Part shown: positions 1-13,010 of the stretch, piece after piece
Numbering within the stretch: the first letter of the stretch is position 1
Layout: every line of letters begins with the position of its first letter
Source: Cryptomeria japonica
Lineage: Eukaryota; Streptophyta; Pinopsida; Cupressales; Cupressaceae
NCBI RefSeq assembly: GCF_030272615.1
Contig: NC_081415.1
Coordinates: forward strand, 233,708,803 to 233,772,802
Direction of reading: 5' to 3'
DNA length: 64,000 nucleotides
The notes under the pieces: model-generated
The model's input: the letters and a program-made list of their open reading frames with translations, nothing else
What the model was told of the DNA's origin: nothing
The model's database searches: none
Translations under genes and position numbers: made by a program

Positions 1-893
1 GAGGAAGATGAAAAGGAAACTCTTAATGATTTGGTGAACCAACTGAGACAAGATAATTGTACAATGAAGAATGAGATGCAAGATATGACTATGAGATTTT
101 GTAAAGAAATTGAAGACTAAAAGAAGAATGAAGATGACTTGAGTATAAGACTAAATGATGCTGGAAATGAAAACACAAGACTCAGTCATCAGAATGATAT
201 GTTGAAGACAGAACTGATGCATACACAAAATGAAAGAACTGAACTCATGAGACAGAAAGGAATCTTGGAAAATGAACTGACTGTTGCAAATCAACTCAAA
301 GAGAAATTCAAGAAAAGTTCAGAAGAGCTTGTTGACATGTTGAAGAATCGGAAACCTAATGGTGATACAAATGGCCTTGGCTTTGAAGTTGGTGAAATCT
401 TCGGTACTGCAAACAATTATGATCATAGAAAACCGGTAAGACAGCCTAATGCTTACAAATTCAATGGGAAGTTCTTTAACTGTAACAAGTATGGTCATAG
501 AGAAAATCAGTGTAGATCTAGAAATTATCAGAACACTAATACAAATGCAACAAAGTTCGTCATAACTCAGAAAATTGCAGAATGAATGTAAGATGTTATG
601 TTTATGGAAGATTTGGACATCTATCTAATCAATGCAGAACACATACTAGCATAGGATATGGGAAAGCTATTCAGAAAAACAATGTGACTTGTTATGCTTG
701 CAACAAAATTGAACATATTGCAAAATTTCGTAGAAGCAAGTCCCCACCGGCAAATAACAAGGGTCCTAGCTTGAAAGGTAAAGAAAAGGTTGAAGAGGTA
801 AAGCAAGAATTCTCAAATAAATGGATCAGAAAGTCAGATCAAAATGTTGATGGAAATACTCCTCCACCGGCAGGAGACTCTTCATCTAACTGA
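1..893 (+). pseudogene. Degenerate gag (coiled coil plus zinc knuckles), element copy A
   Basis: Decayed nucleocapsid-type Gag of a Sirevirus-like LTR retrotransposon; the 5' end lies outside the window. The first base is already in frame, with a TAA stop at 118-120, then an open stretch to 585 and a second one from 582 to 893. The N-terminal half is rich in Glu, Lys, Asn and Gln and looks like coiled coil. Three zinc-knuckle remnants follow and each has lost a ligand: FNCNKYGHRENQC lacks the first Cys, CYVYGRFGHLSNQC has Tyr for the second Cys, CYACNKIEHIAKFR has Arg for the last Cys. The motif NGLGF just before the knuckles is shared with the intact Gag at 25283-26629 on the other strand, so both belong to one family. 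The knuckles would bind element RNA in the virus-like particle. No pol follows. Confidence 0.8.
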
Positions 894-1184
894 AGGAAAA
901 TCCTTGGGGGTTTAGCAACAAAATGAAAAACATACTATTATTCCCTCGGTTGATGGCGAGAAGTTGAAATTACTTCTATACCGGCAGATGAGTTAAGTTG
1001 TGACTTAACTGCCAAGCATTAAATATGGTAGTTGGAGAAAATAACATTATAAAGAAAGTGTTTTGGCTCCTTTTTCATTCACCAAGCATTCAAATTTTTG
1101 AGAGCGCAAAAATTCCCGAGCGAAGGCATCCTTAGCGAAGAAGTGAAGCACTCATCCCCAAGGCAGATTGAGGTATTTATAACT

Positions 1185-4100
1185 ATGGCAACTTCATCCA
1201 CTCCTGAATTTATTGTAAACCCTACAGTGATTGAGGTTATTAAATGCCCTAGACCTGTATTCAAACTGGTTCCCGAAATTGCGAAGAAAGATGATAGCAT
1301 AGGTGCATTCTCTCAAATTCCTAAGGGAGTAGTATATGTTGAAGACCCTAGGATATACATACATTGTCATATAGAGGAATTAGGTGATGATGAGATCAAA
1401 AACATGTATAGGACTGTGATTTGTGATAAATCTGGAAATATCAAGCCGGAACACAAGATAGTAGAAACCCTAGGTTTTGTGGATATTCTTAGCATTCCTG
1501 ATTTTCCTGAGGATATTATAAGAATTGTGCTAAGTAGAGTCCATGGTGAATTCTTCTGCTTGGATTCGATTCATAAAATCACAAAAGAAGCAGTAAAAGT
1601 AGTAACAGGGTTACCTTCCACCAGTAGCAGACCTGACAGAACAAAGAAGGTCTCAAATGACACAGTGATGAAACTAATCGGTGCAACTTTTGACAAAACA
1701 TCTCTAAGGGTAAATGATGTAAAGGAAATCATGTCAGATTTATCAATATGATCTTAGTTACAAAGCCACACATGCAAATAGGTTGAACTCGGTTTCTAGC
1801 CTATGTATCAAAAGTGCATATGATATGGTCAATGATAATGCTAGAATAGATGTGTGTGAATGGCTCAAAGATGAATTGATAGACAATCTAAAGAAGATTA
1901 AGGGAGATAAGAAAGGAACCTTTAGATTTGGAAATTTACTTGTATGTTTAATGTTGTATATTACTAAACAAGTACCTGGTATTGGTAGAAGAGATTTTGG
2001 CTTTTATATACTAGTAGGAAAGCAACTATTAGATCTATTGAATAATATGGGAGAAAACAGGGAGAAAAACTTAAATGAACATTTTTAAGCATTGAAGGCT
2101 CGAATGAAAACTAGAATAAGACTATCACAAGCTATTGTAGATAAATATCATAAGGAAAGTTTGCTTTGTAATTAAATAGGATGAAATCTGGATGGAGGAA
2201 GTTGTCCCTAGAACTATCTAGGTAACTGAAATGGGCTATGAGACAGATGATAACATTATTGAAACTTATGCAAAAGCCCTCCTTGAAGCACCAAAGGAAC
2301 CCATTGAGAAAGTCTTTGGAAATGCAGAAACAATTGAGAGTGGAATTCAGTCTAGGAAAAGGGTTAAGAAGGTTGAAGAAACAGTAAGGAAAGGAACCCG
2401 ACAGGCAAAAGCAATTAAGGAAGATGTCTTGAAACAAACTGGTATAAAGGAAAGTGAGTTAGAAGAACTTCAACCGAAAACTCATCTTTCACCGGTTGGA
2501 ACCTTCTTTGAAAGTGATATACCGGTGGTATTCAAAAGGGTTGAAAGGAAAAGAAAACCCTCACCTGCACCCAAGAAAACAAGGCAAAAGCAACAGGCAG
2601 TGAGGCCTCCAGCGAAAAAGATGACTCCTAAGAAGAAGAAGGTAAAACAAGATATTGCTCCATTGGATAAACTCTTAAGTGAAATAACTGAAGATGGAAA
2701 GTTGAAAAACATTAGCAAATTGTACAACACATTATCTGTTGATGACAAAGAAAGCATAGAGAATGGTGTAATTTTACACTTAGATATATACAAGAAATTT
2801 TTGATGGAAATTGTTGATGAAATACCCAATGGTCTGTATAGAAGACTAGAAGCTAGAAGGGTAGCTATTGTTGAACTGGATAAGAAAATAAAAATTGAAA
2901 AACTACTTGTAGTGCATCCAGTAAACTCACCTGATGAGATAGACAAACTAATCAGTGAAGCTAACCAGACAGTATTTTCAACTGCTCACTGACATGTAGC
3001 ACTGATGGCAGGTAGAGTGAATGAAGTCTTTGAAGAAACAGTAGATGCATGGGATATATTCTTTGTAGAAAAAGAGAAACAGGAAAAATTACTAAGACCC
3101 AAGACTATCAGAGTATATCAAAAGGACAGGGATAAGGGGAAAGGTAAAGTAGGTGGACCTCTAAGCCTTAAAATAACTAATAATGTGCTCCCACCTCTTA
3201 TGGATACTCCATTGGCACATACTACAAACATTCAACTGGCCACTGAGAGTATGGAGACTCCACTAGAGGATACTAATCTTGAATCTAAAATTTTGTACAC
3301 TGTAAATATAGACACATAGGAAGTAAATGTTGTGGTTGACAGAGAAACCACTGAGGATAAGAAGGAAGAAGTGACTACTGAGTCACTGGCTGCAGATGTT
3401 GAGGTTAAGGTTAATGATACTGTAAACATAAGCACAAAAAAACCTACTTAGACAGAGCAACCGACAGAGGACACCACTGGTAAACCATTAGAGGAACCAG
3501 TAGATAAAACTGGAAAATAGTCAAGAGAACTGGCAATGGATAGTGCAGAGGTACAAACAGAGAAACCGGAAGTGCATACAGAGACCACACCTGAGAAACT
3601 GGCTGTTGAGAGCTCAGAAAAACCTTCTGAGACACGGATGGAGAAACCGGAACAGAAATAGGTTGAGACACAAGTTCAGACAGAAACAGTGCCACCAGCT
3701 AAAACTGAAAAGCCCAAACCTTTACTTATAGAAATGCAAACACAGACTGACCTACCAGAGGTCATATCAAGCAAGGTGATTACTACGACCGGTAGCATGG
3801 ATATTGTGAGAACAGTTGGAAAGAGATCTGGTACTTTTGTAGCAGAATTCTGCCCTACAAATATAACAGATGTCTTAATGGATTCAATAAAGAAGATCAC
3901 AGAGTGCAATGCACAAGCCTATAAGGCTATTGATGACACCATTCCTATTCTTAAATTGATAGCACCTAAATGCATTGTGGATAATAAAGATTCTTTAGGT
4001 CAACTAGACACATTGTCTAAATTGATCATCGGCAACATATTGACTGTTGATCAAATAAATGAGGACACATTTAAGGAGAGAATGATTAAGGAAAAAGAGA

Positions 4101-4549
4101 AATTCTTTGAGGAAATTGTAAATAAGAACAAGGAGAAAATGGACACCTTATTACCGGAACTTGAAGAGATAATTTTTTATTTCAAGAAACTGTATAGAGA
4201 CACTTGTAAAACAAATATTCTAACAGACGATCTAGACAAGGAAATAAGCAAAGCACAAGATGAGATTAACAATATTGCTGACAATTTGATAGGTACATCA
4301 GATTCATTTTTCGAGATAGAAAAGAAAATTGCAGATCTAGAAGAGAAAATTAAGAAGTTAGAGAAGGACAAAGAGAGAATAAAGGATAAGGCAAAGAGCT
4401 TAAAATGTCAACTTGGTCCTAAACTAGATTATCTCATTTCTTTGAGAAAAGAAATTTCTGAGGCTCTAGTTCCCGGACTTAAGACACCGAAAGAGAAAAT
4501 GCACATACTCATCGGTACAGTTCAGAGAACACAAGGCATTACAGGATAG
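1185..4549 (+). pseudogene. ORF2 of unknown function, element copy A (decayed)
   Basis: Second ORF of the non-autonomous element, where pol would normally be. I do not recognise the protein. The ATG at 1185 is chosen because the homologous ORF on the minus strand (24835 to 21553) starts with a similar Met-Ala-Ser/Thr-rich segment. Order of parts: an ordered N-terminal region with a conserved IRIVLSRVHG motif near 1520-1550; a second conserved block (RFG.LL..L..Y) near 1922-1960; a Lys-rich middle; a Thr/Pro/Glu-rich stretch near 3300-3700; and a Glu/Lys-rich coiled coil near 4070-4440. The frame changes after about 1740 and again near 2100-2230, and the last 2.3 kb is one frame with several stops (for example at 2990 and 3317). 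No RT, integrase or protease motif is visible. An env-like or accessory protein is possible but unsupported. Confidence 0.7.
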
Positions 4550-4672
4550 CAAAAGATTCACTGGCAGTTTAAATTTGGTTTTGATAGATATTTTTCAAAT
4601 TGTAACCCATCGGTTACAAGAATCTAGGCAAGACTCCACTGACAGCGAATGACAACCTTTGTCATTGATGTC

Positions 4673-4682
4673 AAAGGGGGAG
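4673..4682 (+). other. Upstream polypurine-tract-like motif
   Basis: AAAGGGGGAG follows ATTGATGTC and lies about 170 bp before the 3' LTR. It duplicates the tract next to the LTR. Multiple tracts before the 3' LTR are a described trait of Sireviruses. Confidence 0.5.
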
Positions 4683-4831
4683 TAGTGATGAGAAAAATGA
4701 TCAGAACAGGACATCATCAGCTCAGGGGGAGCATACATTTTTGTGCACACAGTTTTGGTAAGACAATTTTGGCAAACCATTGTTGGACACATTCTTTTTG
4801 GATTTTTCTCATGAGTGTTGCCATCAATGCC

Positions 4832-4843
4832 AAAGGGGGAGAT
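4832..4843 (+). other. Polypurine tract, copy A
   Basis: AAAGGGGGAGAT directly precedes the LTR start TGTTGG. It is the primer site for plus-strand DNA synthesis. The same tract in the same position ends copy B at 21185-21196 on the other strand. Confidence 0.8.
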
Positions 4844-5638
4844 TGTTGGAAAATGCACACTCCAATGAGAAATTGTAGGTGATTGAAGGTATTGTCATTG
4901 ATGGCAACCTTACAATCATGTGATATCGGCAGGCACTGGCACAGGCAGATTCTACACGGGCATACAGAACACTGGCACTGAACAGAAAGAATACTGGCAC
5001 CTTGGCCGACAACAATTTTGTATAAACATATTTTGTAATTAATTGTAAAATCTTTTGTAAGCCAACATGGCGGATTGTAATATGACTCATATATGCATGA
5101 GATCATTGTAGATCATTTAGGATATATGATATGATATGATGTGAAATATGAATAGAAGGTAGCAGACCTAATATGTGAATTATTGGTTAAGGGTTTATGT
5201 ATGTAGTAGAGCTTAAATGGGTACTAAATCTGGCATAGCAGATGCTAATCTGAAGCAGTACAAGACATTGGATTTGAATAATCCATTTTTCTAAGTCAAT
5301 GTGACTTCCTTTGTAACTGAGCAGTGAGCTCTAGGCACTTGGCCTTTCTGCATGTGCAGGCCCCTATTGTAAGCAGTAATATTCTCTTATTGGCCAGTAA
5401 GTGAATATTGTGGGTCACAAATCCCACCGAGGTTTTTCCCACACCGAGTTTCCTCATTAAAATATTGTGTTATGGTGTGCTTTTCATGTTGTGGTTGTTA
5501 TTCTTATTTGTTGCATTATTTATGGTTTACCGGTACACAGTTTTAATATGCTTTTCATGTTATAAGTTAAGAAAATTATTATACCGGTCAGATACTGATT
5601 CACCCCCCCCCCTCTCAGTATCTTTGGGAATCCTAACA
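4844..5638 (+). mobile_element. 3' LTR of copy A (Sirevirus-like)
   Basis: The LTR starts TGTTGG right after the polypurine tract and ends ...CCTAACA. Near the 5' end it carries TTGTCATTGATGGCAAC and near the 3' end a C-run inside GATTCACCC...TCAGTATC. Both marks occur at matching places in the copy B LTRs (20017-21184, 26668-27836) and in the solo LTR at 58533-59687. At 795 bp it is shorter than its relatives (1155-1169 bp). The 5' LTR lies left of the window, so the target duplication (expected TACGC) cannot be checked. Confidence 0.75.
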
Positions 5639-5658
5639 TACGCACCCTGATACGCAAT

Positions 5659-6140
5659 CTAGTGTAGTTGAAAACATAGCATCCCAAACATGCATGGTCC
5701 CCATGCAAATATTGTTCTCTCTTTGCACATGTGATCAATATCTCTCCCCCATACAATATGGAACCCATGTCCTCGTCTGTCTAGTGCTACTAGTCCTACT
5801 ACCACTACTGCAATAACAACATAAAATCTGTTGTGCTTTGCTACCATAGTATCCCATCGGATCTCACACTCTACGACCTCTATGTCATCTTGATCACACT
5901 CGAATAGTCTACACAAGGCATCTCTACCTAGTGAGGGATCATATCTCACCCTCTCTCCCTGTATCAGAATGCAGAGAATGTGTCATACATCCTCTAGTGT
6001 CACTGTCACCTCTCATGTCAGGAGATGAAATGATGAGGTCTCTAAATGTCATCACTCTTCTAGTGTAGTGATCAGTCTAGTGTTTGCCCTGATCTTGGGC
6101 AAGTATGTCATGTAATGCAATCCCAGAGCTTTTAATGTGT
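5659..6140 (-). pseudogene. Plant mobile domain (PMD) pseudogene fragment
   Basis: Read on the minus strand, this resembles the aminotransferase-like plant mobile domain found in MAIL1-type proteins and in many plant transposable elements. In order: LPKIRANTRLITTLEE, then EVTVTLEDV followed by a stop, HILCILIQGERVRYD, and finally TIFAWGPCM followed by a Leu-rich segment, which matches the usual layout of the family. An in-frame TGA interrupts the TLEDV segment near 5986, and the upstream part needs frame changes, so the copy is broken. It begins about 20 bp beyond the copy A LTR, so the two are neighbours by insertion and not functionally linked. Family recognition is from memory of typical motifs. 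Confidence 0.65.
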
Positions 6141-6249
6141 CCCTCTCGATCATCCTCAGTCAGTATCATAGCTCCAGATAGTCCAGCCTACTCTCTCAAG
6201 TCGTCACTAGATAGTGGTGAACCTGCATCCACATCAGGGCATCAACTTG

Positions 6250-8350
6250 TCAATTTAAGGGTTTCACCCTAATATTTGCATTTCATTATTTTGGGTGCAA
6301 ATTAAATACATTTCTATTCATACCCTCTCCCATTTAGGTCCCCTATACCTTAGAACCCTTTCCAGCTTTTTTGGCAAGCCTTCAGCCCATTCCACTAGCC
6401 CAAACTCTTAACCCTACACAATTGTGCCTGTGTAGCTAACAAGGGTGCAATTCTTATTCCCCCTCCCCTAAACACCCTTCCCAATGTCCTAGAACAACGT
6501 GCAATCAACCAAAATTGAAACATGGGTTTTTGAGGTACTTATCAGTGCTCCTGTGCCCTCTGGTCGTCTAAATGTGCATACATATTGCCCAAGGTGATTC
6601 TCCACTAGAATGTTCACTATCCTACTACAGTCTCCTTTGCTCCAGAGCTCCAAATTCACCAAATTAGAGAGTAAAAATCTCACCTCCTTTTGTAGCCTTT
6701 TGAGGTGTCTAGATGGGCATGCATCCTCTTTAAGTTGTATTGGTCGTGGTCTTTATCACCTTGCAATGCTTGTATCTTTTGCATCCCACCTCCAATTTTC
6801 AATTTGTTTAAACCAGTGGCTTCCTACCATCCTTAACTCTTCTCTAGATTTTTTTGACCAATTCCTCAAGGGAGCATACATATATTGTCTCGTTATCTGG
6901 GGCTATATTTCTTTCAATTTTTCTTTGAAACAGCACTCACAATTGCATTGTCTCAAAGAGGGGCAAAAGGGAGGCATCTAAAAATGGTCAACGCTTGCAG
7001 CGTCATACTCTAACATGTCTGTGTGACCTTATTTTAGGGTTTTCGCACTTACTAATATTTTACTCTATGTCTCGCATTTGATCTTTATCATTTGTCAGCG
7101 TTGTGTCATTCCTCTACATTTCTTTCCTACTCAATTCTAATTTCTCGCATTCGAAATAGGTCTTTTCAATATCAATTTTGAATCTTAATCATTGATCGTG
7201 ATCAACCTGTCATATCAATTGGACATCATTGTAACCCTAATCGATGTCAATTAGGGTTTTGTCCTAATCTTGTCATTTTCAATATCAATCATCAATTATC
7301 AATCAATTTGGATCATTTTACATCATTTTTTAACATTCAATTAGCAATCTTTTTATCAATTTGCAATTGATTTATCATCGGTCTTCATCAATCTCTTTGT
7401 TAAATCAATATTCATTAAACTGGCCCTTTTGTCAATTTTTGATCGATTTGTTATCAATCTTAATCAATCATCGATCTTTGTCAATTTTGGATCAATTAGT
7501 CATTTATCATTTATCAATTATTTTATCAGTGATATCCTTTTGTCATCTTTGACGAATTCATCATTGGTCTTTGCCAATCAATGTCATATCAATTTCAAGT
7601 CTTTTTCATGTATCCTTTTGATCACGATCGACATTGTATATTTATTGTACTAATTACATCTTGGCCTAATTCATTTCCTAAGTCTCCTAGGGTTTTATGA
7701 TTTAATCATTTAATCCTATTAACTCTTCCCCTTAGGTTAAATGAATTTATTCATTTATCCTATGTCACAATTAAATTGATTATTTAATTATCTAATTGTC
7801 CGTTTTTTGAGTTAATTAATAAATGAAGTTAATTAATAAATGAAGTTTATTAATTAATGACACCTTTTTCTCCCCTAATATTTTCCACTAATTTCTCCAC
7901 CAATTTGGATTCCTTCTTTTTAGGCTACTTTGTCATATTTTGAAATCTATTTTCTCTCAAATTTGTCATCAATCAATGAGAAAATTTTAAGGCCAATTTG
8001 TCATAATTTGGAAGCTTAAATTTCTCTCAATTTGTCATTAATTGTGCATAGCAATATGTCATAAAAATTGCCTAGAAACTTCTCATAATAATGGACATAG
8101 CATTTGTCATGTTATGTCCCCCGAGTCATACCAATTTTGAATGAAATCGCTTCTTTTCATTTCTTCATGCTAATTTGAGTTTCTCGTCAATTTGTCTATA
8201 AATTGAGCTCATTCTTCAATAATTTCAACAACTACGCTTCTAGTATCCTTACGCTGCGAATTTCATCTTGTCAATCATCTTGCTTGCTACTCATTTGCAT
8301 TTTGTAGGTGAGATCCACAACCATTTGAAGGAGAAAGGCGGACAATGGAA
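6250..8350. other. AT-rich stretch, possible LTR or leader relic
   Basis: No gene supported. From about 7140 to 7620 the sequence is saturated with short variants of ATCAATTT, CAATC and TTGTCA, which gives spurious short ORFs. A TATA-like TATAAATTGAG at about 8200 precedes a less AT-rich segment, and TGTTATGTCCCCC at about 8110 resembles the starts of LTRs elsewhere in the window (29518, 30264, 56862). This suggests a decayed LTR, but I found no matching partner or target duplication. Confidence 0.3.
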
Positions 8351-9558
8351 TAACATGGAAGGGTCATTTGTTTGATTTGCATTTTCTTTTTATGATTTGT
8401 TTCTATGCTTTCATTGATAGTATTAGGAGATATTGTAATTGCATTTTAGTCTTCGTGGTTGGCTAATCTATTGCTTTGATGCTTATACCTAATTTCCTAG
8501 TTACATGTATATACATATTATCAAAATAATTGTTAAAACATGGAATGAAATTCATAATATTAAATAATTTATATTTAACAGTGATTAATCAATTCAAGTA
8601 ACGGTGCCAAATTATATTTCCATAAAGAATATCCAAAAAAAAGGGAAGATTGTAAATTTATTTTTAATTTTTTAAAGAAATAAAACTATACGGTGGGGCC
8701 AAGGGAATAAGTTGGTTAAACCATTTTAATACATTATTTTATGTTGGTGGAGCCCAAAGCTAAAAGGAATTTTAAAATATATCACCAGCACCTATAAAGG
8801 CTACATGAGACCCATGTTCTTAAAAACAAAAAGATTAGTAAGCTTCCTTGGAGGAAATGGCCACTTTCCCAAAAGAAAGGTAATAAGTAAAACACAGAAA
8901 AGAGAGGGAAAACAATTATTCATTTGGAAAAATATCCCTCTTCCCACATAGCCTAGGAGAGGACATGTCTAGTGATAAAAAGAAGAGTGATGATTATTTT
9001 TTATGTATGAAAAAAGAAGAAAGGAGACAAAGTTGCAAGAGATTGGGGGCAAATCATTTTGATATTCATAGGTATGAGACTTTGTTTGATGATATTCATG
9101 TATGAGACTTTGTTTAATATCATCGATGATGTTTGGATAATTAACCAATGTGTGAATAAGCCAAGAAATGGTTGTTGAACATAAGTTTGTTATAAAAGTG
9201 ATACTAGATTACTTGCTTCCAACCTTACAAGACTACTGTTCTCAATATACATAATACCATAATTCTATTAGCTTATTAACAACTTGGTATAAACCTATCG
9301 GCAAGTTCATGACTATTATTTCAATCTTCAAAACTTATTATTGAATTAAATCTTTCTCATAAATTGCACAGAAGATACCCTACATGCACAAGAAAGAGTG
9401 CAAAAAAAAGAAAAAATGTGAAATATCATTTAAAAATAAAAAAAACAATGAGTTTCCCTACACATCAACTAAGCAAGGGTTGTAAATTTGTTGGTTAATA
9501 TAGAAAAATAATATATTACATGAACTATGTTTAGTTATAGAATTTTGGGAATCACATT

Positions 9559-9563
<5 letters not shown>

Positions 9564-9610
<47 letters not shown>
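9564..9610. repeat. (TA)n microsatellite
   Basis: About 23 uninterrupted TA units. Likely variable between individuals and prone to cruciform formation. Confidence 0.95.
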
Positions 9611-9614
<4 letters not shown>

Positions 9615-12124
9615 GGTTGAGTGTGATTGTTTTATATCTTTTAACAGCCATGGGAAAGCTCAAACATGAAGGCTTTTCATGACTGTTGTACAATATTCTA
9701 CAATCATATTCAACCCAACATCAATGATAAGATGTGTAGTGTTGTTCATTATTAACTCAAAACTCTAGATTACGAGTGTAAACATATCGGTACATTGATT
9801 TGGATAAGAAAAGAATTCTACATCAAAGACATGGCATTCACCATTGAGTTATATTGTTGTAGTTGTGTAGTTCGTGTTCAACACCCTCTTGAACTATGCA
9901 ATCCATATAGCCTTTAAACTAAGAACTATTATGACCACCAACCTTGCAAGTTTGGTAGCTTAGTTGTTGTGTGAAATTTCAAATATGACATGTTCATATA
10001 GCTACTTTTGATTTTTGGCATTATGACCAAGGGAAAGGAAACACTTTAGCATAACTTTCTTCCAAATTTCATGAGAATATCATTCATATCTAGTAAAATA
10101 GTAGCTAATGAGATTACTAATCTTAATGGAGGAAAAACCTAAGTAAGATGATGCAGAATAGGGTTAAATCCCTAATAAATCATTGGCTAAATGATAACCC
10201 TAGATAAATGAATATACTTAAAAAAAATGTGTAAAGGTGCAAGGTGGCTATCAAGTCAGTGCCAAGGAGCAATTAAATGAAATTAATGATTTTGCCAAAG
10301 CAATTAATTCAAATAACTAGAATGGATTAGTGAGTTAAAATTGAGTCACTACATGTGGGTAAGGGGGCATATGCATTGATATTATGCTAGGCATTAATAG
10401 GTGGTATGTGTTGGTTACTCCTTTTGCACGGATTTCACATGTTGGCCACAAAATGCTAGACTCTTCATGATGGGTTGGGCTCTGTTCATGGGGTAGCACA
10501 AGGAAAGCATATGACTTTGTGGTAGGGTGGATATCGTTTGGTTGATACTTTCTCTCTACCCCCTCTCTTACTCAAATTAGGAGAAAGGATGGAAGAGGTT
10601 GGCTTTCGTTACATTTAATTTGGAAAATTTGACGAATTAAGAAGTGACTTATTTCAGTTCATTTGTCATTATTATGTTATGTTATGCTCTCAAAGTTATA
10701 CATGATCAAGTGGTTGCCATAGTATTATCTTATGTTGGCCTCTTCTTGCTTGGAATTACTTTATGCTTCATAATAGAATCTGAATTTGTTCTTTATTAGT
10801 ACTTGTCGTTAGGCTAGTACTATTGCAATAGGTTGGACTAAATTTTCATTAACTTGTTATTGTTAGATTGCTTTTCCACCAATTATATCTATGAATTTTT
10901 TCTTTCAATGGTTTTTTTTAATTTTTTAATAGTTAAGATGTGTGATTTTTAAGTTTTCAAATTACAGAGATTATTTTTCATCATCTAATTAGCTCAAATA
11001 ATTTGCATCTTATTACCGGATTTCCCTTTCTACATGAGTTTTTTACGGCACAGTTTTAGGTAATTAAAATAATATTTAGTATGTTTTATCCACATTTAAT
11101 AAACACTCCTTTCATCTTGGTTATAATTTTAAAACATTTAATAAATTTAAAATATACGTTCACCTAATATTCATATTTGTTCATTCATTTAGCTCAATAA
11201 CAATTATATGTGTTTATAAATTGAATAGATACATTTTGATGCATTTTAAATTATGTTACACTCAAATTTATAATTATTCTCTCAATGAGATAATGAAAAT
11301 TAAATTGTATTTTTTAATTTAAATTTTAAAATCAAATTTAATTATGAAATTTAAAACCCTAAATCAAACAATCTTAATTAAAAACAAAAACCATAAGGCC
11401 TATTCTAAACCCTAGGACAATTGAATCATAATCTATAGACTATAAATTTAAAGTTTAGGGATTTTAACTTATAGTTTATTTAATTTACTTTATGATATAA
11501 TTAAAACTAGAGAGAGATATATTGATCTCTATTAATTCATATCAATTGATATCAATCACTAGGTAGATTAATAATTTTAGGTTAGTTTACACTAGTAACT
11601 ATGTTTAAGGTTTAGGGTTAGTTTACACCACTAGATCTATTAAATGTAGTATATATGAATCTGAAGAATACAAATTTTTAACTATTCCAATATATTAACA
11701 TTTATGCAGATAGTAATATATGCTAAAAAAAATTGAATTATAAATATGGTTGAGTTTAAATTTATTTAGAACTATGAGTAATACAAAATGTTTGTACAAT
11801 GTAAGATATTAATCACTATGTTTGTGGAGTTGGGTACATTAAACATATTTTTCTCTTTTTGATTTCAATATCTGCATTGATGTAAACTGTTAAAAAATAT
11901 GATTGATATCACAAATAGCACTGTTTAGAGGATCTAATTTCCAAATTTAATCCCTTCAAAATTATTTATTTGAAAGATAGGATAAAATTAAAAGTAAAAA
12001 TATTAATTAGTGTAATAATTTTTCAAAAGTAAAATAAAATAACCTTTAATTTATTAAATATTTGTGTATCTTATTTGTCTACTAAAATTATAATTTTAAC
12101 AGATTTTAATTAAAAAAAACTCTA

Positions 12125-12245
12125 ATTTTTTGATAGGTAATAAGCCGAAGTCGATAAGGTGTACATACCCTACCCCCTTGTAGGAGTTGAACTTGTGACC
12201 ATTGTTTCAAGAGCACAAATTCTCCACCACTAGACATAAAACTCT
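12125..12245 (-). mobile_element. Possible tRNA-derived SINE fragment
   Basis: On the minus strand, TGTCTAGTGGTGGAG fits a Pol III A box and GGTCACAAGTTCAACTCC fits a B box, about 30-35 bp apart as in tRNA-derived SINEs. A GTACACCTTATCGACTTCGG segment follows, then an AT-rich tail. The arrangement resembles Au-like plant SINEs, but I have only one complete copy and no target duplication, so this is tentative. Confidence 0.4.
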
Positions 12246-12757
12246 AATTTTAACTTTAAAAGCAATAAAGATCTTATGTTTGCTATTGGCCTTAAGATTT
12301 TGCAAGCGCACGTCATTTTATTTCATCTAGAACTGAAATAGTTTTATTTTGTATGAATTGCACTTTTATTGTAGCCAATGAAAACAAAAATCAACAATTC
12401 CATCTAAATTTAGTGATATATTAAGACTGTTATTGATACTATTTATTGTTTACATAAATTTATAAAATTAATAGCTTTACTAAAGCCAAATTCTCCACCA
12501 CTAGACATAAAACTCTAATTTTAACTTTAAAAGCAATAAAGATCTTATGTTTGTTATTGGCCTTAAGATTTTGCATAGCGCACATCATTTTATTTCATCT
12601 AGAACTGAAATAGTTTTATTTTGTATGAATTGCACTTTTATTGTAGCCAATGAAAACAAAAATCAACAATTCCATCTAAATTTAGTGATATATTATGACT
12701 GTTATTGATACTATTTATTGTTTACATAAATTTATAAAATTAATAGCTTTACTAAAC
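12216..12757. repeat. Tandem duplication, 2 x about 271 bp
   Basis: Unit 1 runs 12216-12486 and unit 2 from 12487 to about 12757. Both start CAAATTCTCCACCACTAG and end with AATAGCTTTACTAAA. Only a few differences are visible, including AGACTG against TGACTG and one 1-bp indel. The left half of the SINE-like piece is included in the unit. Confidence 0.9.
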
Positions 12758-12884
12758 CTCTCATTTATTTACTTCGTTTGTATGTACTAGTTTTTACAGA
12801 TTGAATTCTCATATTCAATTACTAATTACTATTGCAAATCTGCACGGCAGGTATTCCATATGAAATCGAATCAATGATTAATTT

Positions 12885-13010
12885 TTTATCACTGTGATGA
12901 TGATAAATGATTTAATGATGTTTATTGCTTGAGAATGGTACAATATTAGTTTCTTTATCATTGCGATGATAAATAGTTTTAATGATGTTTATTGCTTGAG
13001 AATGGTACAA
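12885..13010. repeat. Imperfect duplication, two units of about 58 bp
   Basis: 12885-12943 and 12954-13010 share TTTATTGCTTGAGAATGGT and a preceding GATGATAAAT segment, separated by about 10 bp. Confidence 0.8.

Noticed and set aside
12125-12245. A functional tRNA gene
   Set aside because: Box-like motifs only; no complete cloverleaf or acceptor stem could be drawn.
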